Below are positions 56,160-64,000 of a stretch of 64,000 nucleotides of DNA, one piece after another (position 1 is the first letter of the stretch; every line of letters begins with the position of its first letter). The stretch covers positions 496,001-560,000 of the forward strand of contig AP026123.1 in assembly GCA_030295235.1 (NCBI GenBank), read 5' to 3'. Below the pieces are notes generated by a model that worked only from the letters and a program-made list of their open reading frames with translations, was not told the DNA's origin and did no database searches. This DNA comes from Fistulifera solaris. Its lineage: Eukaryota; Bacillariophyta; Bacillariophyceae; Naviculales; Stauroneidaceae. The position numbers and the translations under genes were made by a program.

Positions 56160-58345
56160 TACATGATCCTGGATTAAGTTTCTTGAACAACCACAGAGTC
56201 TATGTTTGATCCCAATTATCGATTCCAGAATATCTGGAACGACAACCGAACAGAATTTCTGTTTGATCCAAAGCTTCGATTCCAGGATTTCTGGAATTAA
56301 CACAGAATCTCTGTTTGACCCAAATACTACAATTCCAGAAATTCTGGAACGACCCCAGAATGTCTGTTAAACCCGAAACCGAGTCCCGAATTTCTGGAAC
56401 GACCCCAGGATTTCTGTAAGAACCGCTGTTTGGTTTTTAAATATCCTTTTTCCTGATTCCAGAAATTCTGGAATCGGTATTTCGGTCACACAGAAATTCT
56501 GCGATGGGTCCAGATATTCTGGACCCGAGTGCATTGGCGCGAACACAAGTTCTGCGAGACTTCCAGATATTATGGATAGGGTGACGGGAATGGCACCGAG
56601 ATCCTGTGCACGTTGTGAATAATTCGCGACCGGGGCTTTCCGTCCGACAATGATTTTGTGCATTTTCCAGAAATTCTGGAATCGGTGTTTTGCGTCGTGC
56701 AGACATTCCGTGAGACTTCCAGATATTTTGGATAAGGTGCTTTGCGTCGCACAAAGCGTTTGTGCACGTTCCAGAAGTTCTGGAATCGGTGTTTGGGTTT
56801 TAGATATCCTTTTTCCTAATTCCAGAAATTCTGGAATCGGAATTTCGGTCACACAGAAATTCTGCGATGGGTCCAGATATTCTGGATCCGAGTGCATTGG
56901 CGCGAACACAAGTTCTGCGAGACTTCCAGATATTATGGATTAGGTGACGGGAATGGCACAGAGATCTTGTGCACGTTACGAATAATTCGCGACCGGGGCT
57001 TTCCGTCCGACAATGATTTTGTGCATTTTCCAGAAATTCTGGAATCGGTGTTTTGCGTCGTGCAGACATTCCGTGAGACTTCCAGATATTTTTGGATAAG
57101 GTGCTTTGCGTCGCACAAAGCGTTTGTGCACGTTCCAGAAGTTCTGGAATCGGTGTTTGGGTTTTAGATATCCTTTTTCCTAATTCCAGAAATTCTGGAA
57201 TCGGAATTTCGGTCACACAGAAATTCTGCGATGGGTCCAGATATTCTGGATCCGAGTGCATTGGCGCGAACACAAGTTCTGCGAGACTTCCAGATATTAT
57301 GGATTAGGTGACGGGAATGGCACCGAGATCCTGTGCACGTTGTGAATACTTCGCGACCGGGGCTTTCCGTCCGACAATGATTTTGTGCATTTTCCAGAAA
57401 TTCTGGAATCGGTGTTTTGCGTCGTGCAGACATTCCGTGAGACTTCCAGATATTTTGGATAAGGTGCTTTGCGTCGCACAAAGCGTTTGTGCACGTTCCA
57501 GAAGTTCTGGAATCGGTGTTTGGGTTTTAGATATCCTTTTTCCTAATTCCAGAAATTCTGGAATCGGAATTTCGGTCACACAGAAATTCTGCGATGGGTC
57601 CAGATATTCTGGATCCGAGTGCATTGGCGCGAACACAAGTTCTGCGAGACTTCCAGATATTATGGATTAGGTGACGGGAATGGCACAGAGATCTTGTGCA
57701 CGTTGTAAATACTTCGCGACCTGGGCTTTCCGTCGGAATTTCTGGAACGACCAAGAAAATCTGTTGGAATCAAAGATAGATTCCAGAATGTCTGGAACGA
57801 CCACAGACTTTCTGATGACCCAATACAACTAATCCAGAATTTCTGAAACGGACACAGAATCTCTCTATGATCCAAAACATAGATTCTAGAATTTCTTGAA
57901 CGACCCCAGAATCTCTGTTTGACCCAAAACAGCATTTCCAGAATTTCTGGAACGGGCACTGTATCTCTGTATATAACCCAAAACAACGGGTCCAGAATTT
58001 CCGAGCGACCACAGAATCTCTGTTGGTTCCAAAACACACTTTCCAGAGTTTTTGGAACGACCACAGAATCTCTGGTTGATCCAAAGCTTCGATTCCAGAA
58101 TTTCTGGAACGATCACAGAATCTTTGTTTGACCCAAAACAATTCCAGAATTTTTGGAGTGAGCACAGAATCTATGTTTGACGCAAACCATGGGACCAAAA
58201 TCTCTGGAACTACCACAGAATCTCTGTTTGTTCTAAACTATAGATTCCAGAATTCCTGGAACGACCACAGACTTTCGTATGACCCAAATTACCGATTCCA
58301 GAATTTCTGGAACGACCATAGAATCGTTGTTTGACCGCAAGCATT
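56160..58345. repeat. Array of ~40 TTCCAGAA-N-TTCTGGAA palindromes, with a nested 363-bp tandem repeat
   Basis: The whole stretch is built from the near-perfect palindrome TTCCAGAAATTCTGGAA and variants. In the outer parts (56,200-56,430 and 57,735-58,340) it recurs about every 48-50 bp with a spacer ACAGAATCTCTGTTTGACCC. The centre holds a tandem repeat of period 363 bp starting near 56,456, 56,819, 57,182 and 57,545 (the last partial), each carrying about six palindromes. Each half matches TTCnnGAA, the core of heat-shock-factor sites. Open frames on both strands arise from the repeat itself and break between units. Confidence 0.9.
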
Positions 58346-58734
58346 TTCTAATCTACACAGAATCTCTTTTATCCTTATGTCGCCAGACACCGATGATTCC
58401 AATTTTGTTTCATCAATAATACGGAGTAGAAATCTAGACCTAGAGTCTACTCCAGGGTAAAGGGTTACCAGGTTCAAGTACAAGTACTGTAATTGTATTC
58501 CATGCCCTATTAACCTTAACTTTTCCGCCTCTCACGGGCGCCTGCCACAATCGTCGACGTTAAGTAAGGTTCTACGTAATAGATTGTATTCGCTTATCAA
58601 GACTGGATTGTAGATTGTATCACGAGTCACTTTTTCGTTTTTTTTTAGAGATCGCATTTTTTGCATTCATTCGCTTCTATTATCCTCGATCCATCCTTCC
58701 ATATGCTAAGTTATCTTTCTTATAGTATCAAACC
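58346..58734. other. Upstream region of the ubiquitin-like protein gene
   Basis: 389 bp with a degenerate family-1 core at about 58,585-58,632 (CAAGACTGGATTGTAGA...ACGAGTCAC). No other element is recognised. Confidence 0.4.
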
Positions 58735-59433
58735 ATGATGTGTAAATCAAAGAAGACGACAGAGGCTCACGAAATCGCCATACTGCGCAATTCGTTTTAT
58801 CCGCCAACGAAACAATGTGGCCATTGGGCTCCTCTTACGGAGATGGTCGATCAAATGCATCGTCAAGGGTTCTCACTCAAATGTCCTCATTGCGGTGAGT
58901 CTGTTCTGTTTATCAAAGACTCCTCTGCATCGAAAAAGAGCCTAGAAGATGAGACTGTTACCTTCAAGTTCGGAAAGATTGTCTTTCTTCTGAGTGTCCC
59001 AGGAGGAGCGAACACGGCGCCGATGGGATGGCTGGAACGTGGCCTTCAGTTACTTCACATTCGTCCGTATCGATTCACGGCCCAAGCCCGAATCGCCGAC
59101 GCTCTTCAATTGGATGTGTCATCCATGAAAATTTTATCCAAGGGAAAAATAGTCTTTTCATCATCGTCTCCTACAAAAAGTGACATCTTTCATGATTTTG
59201 CCATTTCACAAACAATAACCGATGAAGATGCGCTTGTCAACAGGAGCCCTCGTCTTTTAGTCATGGGGACACCACGAGGCGTTATATCACCGAAAGTATC
59301 ATCGGTCATGGATCGTATCCGCAATATCTCGGTGTACGATCTACTTGAATGGACGGTACGTTCACTTTTCCATTTCGGAGCGGGTTTGATCCGATTTCTA
59401 TTCCTCGGAAAATCGACGAACAAGCAGGACTAG
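58735..59433 (+). CDS. Ubiquitin-like-domain protein with N-terminal zinc-knuckle-like cysteines
   Basis: 232 aa from the ATG at 58735, intact. Residues 27-53 carry CGHW...CPHCG, a possible treble-clef or ribbon-like metal site. From about residue 75 a ubiquitin-like fold is suggested by VTFKFGKIVFLLSV...ARIADALQLDVSSMKILSKGKIVF and the closing RLLVMGTP, which resembles the LMMGS/VMGT end of UBL domains in USP14-type proteins. A long insert sits inside the fold. The C-terminus has a hydrophobic stretch (SLFHFGAGLIRFLFLG) that could anchor it in a membrane. The UBL call is moderate; the biological role is unknown. Confidence 0.6.
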   Translation: MMCKSKKTTEAHEIAILRNSFYPPTKQCGHWAPLTEMVDQMHRQGFSLKCPHCGESVLFIKDSSASKKSLEDETVTFKFGKIVFLLSVPGGANTAPMGWLERGLQLLHIRPYRFTAQARIADALQLDVSSMKILSKGKIVFSSSSPTKSDIFHDFAISQTITDEDALVNRSPRLLVMGTPRGVISPKVSSVMDRIRNISVYDLLEWTVRSLFHFGAGLIRFLFLGKSTNKQD

Positions 59434-59466
59434 TTCGATCAAGTCAAAATGCTGTTATTTGTTACG

Positions 59467-61695
59467 CTACGAAAGATGCGGCTTCAAAACAGTATTCAAA
59501 ATCAGGGGAATGATCGACCCTTGCGGATGGGATGATTGGGACGGATTGCCCGTCAATACTTCATTTGCCGTTTGACTTTTCGACTCCAGCAACGCGTCAA
59601 TCTTTTCATCCAAATCAAATGCGGATATCCAGATGCTCTTTACGGGCCGCGTTTGTCCGATCCGTCGTACACGATCTTCGGCTTGATTCGCTTCACCCGG
59701 AGTCCATGGTCTGTCGACAAGAACAATAGTACACGCCGCGGTGAGTGTTAAACCGACTCCACCGGCACCAAAGGTGCTCACAAAGACCGGAGAGAGGCCT
59801 TTTTGAAAATTATCGACCATATCTTGGCGTTTCTTCGCCGGAGTTTCTCCCGTCAAAAGCTCGGCATTCCAACCCGACTCCATCAGCTTCTTGTGTATAG
59901 TCTTCGCCACTTCGACAAAACTCGTGAATACAACAATCGCGGCTTCTTGATTTAAAACGGCAAGAGACAACTCGATGGCGGCGTCCGTCTTGGCCAGAGA
60001 GCTTACCATCCGTAACCTTTGGGTAGCTCCGAGTACAGCATCGTTCCCAACAGCCGACCTCGAATCCATAGTTGCTTTGTATATTTTGGCGAGCTCATTC
60101 AAGGCTCTATCGTGCTGAGCTTGCATTCGGCTACTGACTGGAACCTTTTTAACTATTCGAGTCTGAGGTGGTAGCTCTTTGAGACATGTCTCTTTGGATA
60201 AATAAAGCAGATGGGACTGTGATAACTCCCTCAACTGCGAAACGTTGGATGAGCCGGTGGCAGTCCAAATAACAGGTCCATTGCCAAGGCGTATCTCCTT
60301 CCCTGCACAAAAGTGAGTCTCGTACATGCGTTGATTTCTTCCTAGCGGATGGCGCACAGCTTTCAATAGCGGGAAAAGGTTCGATGGTTTTCCATTCTTC
60401 ATGGGAGTTCCAGTCAACAGTAAAACTCCAACACAGGACGGCGACTCCATGAGATGTAGAGCATTCTTTGTCCGCGCCGCTTGCATACTTTGCATCGTGT
60501 GCGCTTCATCCGCCACAACGACAAATTTCGATGCGTTCACTTTGTCGGGAACTTTGGCCCACGAAACGATAATAACATCATTGTTGACAAACTCGCGATC
60601 CGACTCGCCATCCGCGACAGATAAACCGGTTGCTTCTTCCCCCGTACGTTTCCATTCTTTTTTGAGTGATACAGGGCAAATAATTACGACTTTCAAACCC
60701 TCCATGGTACGCACAAATGACTTGGCCCATACACAACCGATAAGTGTTTTCCCAAGGCCCATATCGAGGGCTAAAATCATTCGTCGCATTAATATTCCGC
60801 ATAGTATCGCTTTTCTCTGATGAGGAAATAGGGTCCATCCGTTCAGTAGCGGTGCCGACAGAGCAGCGTTCGAAACAAGTGTACTTCGATAGGAATCCTC
60901 AACGGGTGCTGTCGACTTTGGATCAAATCGAAGGTGTGGGGGAAGCGAGGCTTGTCGAGGATCTAGTAGGGGCTGTTCTTCTCTCCTAGAGTTTTGCACT
61001 GTACTTAACGAACAGTTACCATTTTGCGTATTCAATATTTGGTTTTGAGAAGCTGTGGACGCTGCGGGTTTCATCCACGCGTCGGGGCGCAATGTCGTCA
61101 GTGTGTCTCGGTCGCATAACTTTTGATGTTTCGGTTGAGGCTGAGTACTCGATTCACGGCTTTCTTCCTGTCCTCGGGATCTCACTACCTTTGTTGGAGA
61201 GTATGGGTTCGTACACTGACCCGTACGGCTCGTATTTGCCAGTGCATGTTGTGTTTGATTGAGCGAAAGCGAAGAGCAAGGATTGACAGATTCGAAGCGA
61301 GAAGACGCGGTTGAAGGACTTGGAAGCTCTTTTGCACCCTGTATGTTTTGTTGTGCATGATGAGAAGACGAAAGCGGGTTGACGTTGCCAAAGGATCGAT
61401 CGGAGCGCGCATTTGCTTGTTCATTAACAGAAAACTGGGTTCGTTCCGTCAAACTACTTCCGCTTACAGTTCCCTGACTTCCATTGCTACATTCAACAGC
61501 ATCAACAAGTCGCGAAGCAGCATCCCAGTCAATGTCACAATCGAATGGATCACTCTCTGGCTGTTTATTGTTGCTTGTTATTAACGTTTCGGTGCGATTC
61601 ACCTGATTTTGGGGAGGAGCATCCCATGGTCGGTTCGGTCGCTTGTTCTGCGCTGATGCGTGATTCGCGTACGGATTTGAAAGTCCCGGCGCCAT
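59467..61695 (-). CDS. SNF2-family helicase, SMARCAL1/ZRANB3-like
   Basis: 742 aa from the ATG at 61695, intact. The first ~260 residues are disordered, Gln/Ser/Asn-rich. The ATPase starts with LFPHQRKAIL; motif I DMGLGKT is near residue 310, motif II DEAH near 395, motif III LLTGTPMKN follows, and the second lobe has VVFTSFVEVAK, LLTGET and motifs V-VI ending QAEDRVRRIGQ near 678. Compact SNF2 proteins with DEAH and no extra chromatin-reader domains resemble SMARCAL1/ZRANB3, which re-anneal and remodel stalled replication forks. A HARP domain is not evident, so subfamily assignment is tentative. It converges on the ubiquitin-like gene, with the stops 33 bp apart. Confidence 0.88.
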   Translation of the reverse strand: MAPGLSNPYANHASAQNKRPNRPWDAPPQNQVNRTETLITSNNKQPESDPFDCDIDWDAASRLVDAVECSNGSQGTVSGSSLTERTQFSVNEQANARSDRSFGNVNPLSSSHHAQQNIQGAKELPSPSTASSRFESVNPCSSLSLNQTQHALANTSRTGQCTNPYSPTKVVRSRGQEESRESSTQPQPKHQKLCDRDTLTTLRPDAWMKPAASTASQNQILNTQNGNCSLSTVQNSRREEQPLLDPRQASLPPHLRFDPKSTAPVEDSYRSTLVSNAALSAPLLNGWTLFPHQRKAILCGILMRRMILALDMGLGKTLIGCVWAKSFVRTMEGLKVVIICPVSLKKEWKRTGEEATGLSVADGESDREFVNNDVIIVSWAKVPDKVNASKFVVVADEAHTMQSMQAARTKNALHLMESPSCVGVLLLTGTPMKNGKPSNLFPLLKAVRHPLGRNQRMYETHFCAGKEIRLGNGPVIWTATGSSNVSQLRELSQSHLLYLSKETCLKELPPQTRIVKKVPVSSRMQAQHDRALNELAKIYKATMDSRSAVGNDAVLGATQRLRMVSSLAKTDAAIELSLAVLNQEAAIVVFTSFVEVAKTIHKKLMESGWNAELLTGETPAKKRQDMVDNFQKGLSPVFVSTFGAGGVGLTLTAACTIVLVDRPWTPGEANQAEDRVRRIGQTRPVKSIWISAFDLDEKIDALLESKSQTANEVLTGNPSQSSHPQGSIIPLILNTVLKPHLS

Positions 61696-61829
61696 TTTTG
61701 ATAGAAACAGAACAAATCTTTGTATTTAACAAGCTTTCTAGTTGCATGATTATTGAAGGAATGAATAGTGCAAGCAATAATTCATTCGGAAACGATGAGC
61801 ATCGGAAGACGAGCGAAGAGCGTTGCGCG

Positions 61830-63860
61830 CTTCCAACCTGGTACTGGTACTATGATGGTAAAGTGTTGGTTGTACGCGATCGCGACTAAATTTCAGTCAC
61901 TATCAGAAGAAGAAAACGGCATTGAAACGCCACCATAGTGATCCTCACACAAAAGCGTGAAGTGTATAATCAAATGCCATGGAAAAACCAATATATAAGC
62001 TAACTATCATCTCCATTCCAAATTTGAAACGCAGCTATATGCGTCGAAAAGCAATCCGCATCGTCGAATGCCATTTTCACTATAATGGTAAAGTGATGGT
62101 TGTACGCGATCGCGACTAAATAATTTCAGTCACTATCAAAAGAAGAAAACGACATTGAAACGCCACCAAAGTGATCCTCAAACAAAAGCGCGAAGTCTAT
62201 AATAAAATTCCTTTCAAATACCAATATATGAAATATGAACTAACTATCATCTTCATTCGAAACGCAACTATATGTGTCGAAAAGCATCCGTTTCGTCGAC
62301 TGCAATTTTTACTATAATGGTAAAGTGATGGTTGTACGCGATCAAGACTAAATTTCAGTCGCTTGAAACGCCACCGAAGCAATGAGAGCACCAAAGTTGT
62401 TCACAAACAAAAGCGCGAAGTGTATAATCAAATACCAATCAAATACCAATATATGAAATATGAACTAACTATCATCTTCATTCGAAACGCAACTATATGC
62501 GTCGAAAAGCATCCGTATCGTCGAATGCCATTTTCACTATAATGGTAAAGTGATGGTTGTACGCGATCGCGACTAAATAACTTCAGTCACTATCAAAAGA
62601 AGAAAACGACATTGAAACGCCACCAAAGTGATCCTCAAACAAAAGCGCGAAGTGTATAATAAAATTCCTTTCAAATACCAATATATGAAATATGAACTAA
62701 CTATCATCTTCATTCGAAACGCAACTATTTGCGTCGAAAAGCATCCGTTTCGTCGACTGCAGTTTTTACTATAATGGTAAAGTGTTGGTTGTACGCGATC
62801 AAGACTAAATTTCAGTCGCTTGAAACGCCACCGAAGCAATGAGAGCACCAAAGTTGTTCACAAACAAAAGCGCGAAGTGTATAATCAAATACCAATCAAA
62901 TACCAATATATGAAATATGAACTAACTATCATCTTCATTCGAAACGCAACTATATGCGTCGAAAAGCAATCCGCATCGTCGAATGCCATTTTCACTATAA
63001 TGGTAAAGTGATGGTTGTACGCGATCGCGACTAAATAATTTCAGTCACTATCAAAAGAAGAAAACGACATTGAAACGCCACCAAAGTGATCCTCAAACAA
63101 AAGCGCGAAGTGTATAATCAAATACCATTCAAATACCAATATATGAAATATGAACTAACTATCATCTTCATTCGAAACGCAACTATATGTGTCGAAAAGC
63201 ATCCGTATCGTCGAATGCAGTTTTTACTATAATGGCAAAGTGATGGTTGTACGCGATCAAGACTAAATTTCAGTCGCTTGAAACGCCACCGAAGCAATGA
63301 GAGCACCAAAGTTGTTCACAAACAAAAGCGCGAAGTGTATAATCAAATACCATTCAAATACCAATATATGAAATATGAACTAACTATCATCTTCATTCGA
63401 AACGCAACTATATGTGTCGAAAAGCATCCGTATCGTCGAATGCAGTTTTTACTATAATGGCAAAGTGATGGTTGTACGCGATCAAGACTAAATTTCAGTC
63501 GCTTGAAACGCCACCGAAGCAATGAGAGCACCAAAGTTGTTCACAAACAAAAGCGCGAAGTGTATAATCAAATAACATTCAAATTACAATATATGAAATA
63601 TGAACTAATAACATCTTCATTCGAAACGCAATTATTTGCGACGAAAAGCATGCGTATCGTCGACTGCCATTTTCACTATAACGGTAAAGTGTTGGTTCCA
63701 CGCGATCGCGACTAAATTTCAGTCACTGCCACTGAAGCAATGAGAGCACCAAGGTTGTCCGCAAACAAAAGCGCGAAGTCGATAATCAAATACCATGGAA
63801 ATACCAATAACTGAACTAACACTATCATCTTCATTCGAAACGCAACTATCCAGTTCGGGT
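61830..63860. repeat. Family-1 satellite, nine tandem ~228-bp monomers
   Basis: The anchor ACTATAATGGTAAAGTG recurs near 61,849, 62,079, 62,311, 62,536, 62,768, 62,994, 63,227, 63,451 and 63,675, spaced 224-233 bp. Two monomer types occur and mostly alternate. One has GTACGCGATCGCGACTAAA, containing the perfect palindrome CGCGATCGCG, then CAGTCACTATCAAAAGAAG. The other has CGATCAAGACTAAATTTCAG, then TCGCTTGAAACGCCACC. Each has a GACT-AAATTTC-AGTC hairpin. The recurrent minus-strand frames are repeat by-products. Confidence 0.93.
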
Positions 63861-64000
63861 AACCTTACAACAGATAGATTGAAAGTAAGTACCGGTAAGA
63901 TAGCTGACTATCACTCGCGTCTTAAAATAAAACACGAGTCGTGTTTTTGTATCTGCTTTATAGTACTCGACGATCTCTCGCTCGCGCATGCAGCTCGCTG
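63861..64000. other. Right edge of window
   Basis: 140 bp after the satellite. TAACCTTAC and AGTACCGGTA resemble phrases in the 28.1-28.3 kb duplication. No gene is visible. Confidence 0.3.

Noticed and set aside
56367-58334. Many open frames of 60-180 codons on both strands with repeated IPEFLE/NFWN-type peptides
   Set aside because: They are translations of the palindromic tandem repeat. Both strands give similar peptides, units shift frame relative to each other, and starts are inconsistent.
56160-58345. CRISPR array
   Set aside because: Spacers are themselves repeated and unit lengths vary. The window is eukaryotic and no cas genes are present.
62197-63534. Recurrent minus-strand frames (about 63-92 codons) with the same N-terminal peptide
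   Set aside because: They recur once per satellite dimer and are explained by the repeat; no codon bias or conserved domain.

Overview
The window looks like nuclear DNA of a diatom, most likely a pennate one close to Phaeodactylum tricornutum; the species call is inference. Supporting signs are: gene-dense, mostly short transcription units with a few GT-AG introns of 66-108 bp; plastid precursors with a signal peptide followed by an ASAF-like Phe site (DUF1995 protein, bestrophin); a eukaryotic core gene set (RAD1, PSMA1, exportin-5, kinesin-14, DUS2, HGPRT, SNF2 helicase); and two diatom-type polyamine-pathway fusion genes.

Layout. 1-0.8 kb: degenerate satellite. 0.8-9.3 kb: RAD1 (+), then on the minus strand a DnaJ protein, a three-domain SpeD-like/aminopropyltransferase/SET protein and an SPX-MFS phosphate transporter. 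9.3-17 kb (+): a lumenal CreA-family protein, satellite remnants, a second SpeD-like/aminopropyltransferase protein, and a double UDP-glucuronate 4-epimerase fusion. 18-30 kb: a Tudor-like protein, two small nuclear-looking proteins sharing an RRNS motif, a DUF1995 plastid protein, a SAP-like membrane protein and MnmG/MTO1. 30-48.8 kb: SDR, exportin-5, a repeat island holding a SINE-like insertion, HGPRT, proteasome alpha6, kinesin-14, an unknown coiled-coil protein, a CTL/SLC44 transporter and DUS2. 48.8-64 kb: tandem repeats, a gamma-glutamylcyclotransferase-like protein, a plastid bestrophin, a 2-kb array of TTCnnGAA palindromes, a ubiquitin-like protein, a SMARCAL1-like helicase and a 228-bp satellite array.

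The most interesting biology is the pair of multidomain polyamine proteins. They share architecture and one intron at the same codon and phase, but have decayed in opposite ways. The copy at 4.1-6.8 kb keeps SET motifs and has lost the aminopropyltransferase active site. The copy at 11.7-14.0 kb keeps the aminopropyltransferase site and has lost the SET motifs. Both SpeD-like domains lack the serine that normally forms the pyruvoyl cofactor. This suggests partner subunits or divided labour in long-chain polyamine synthesis for silica deposition.

The second main observation is repeats: a ~230-bp satellite family in four arrays, a ~220-bp family in two places, a tRNA-related 324-bp insertion with 13-bp target-site duplications, and the palindrome array.

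Caution: about 26 single-base frame breaks, almost all in short homopolymers, interrupt otherwise conserved genes. The corrected lengths of all affected genes come out divisible by three, so assembly indels are the likely cause. CDS spans below run from start to stop and include introns and these breaks.
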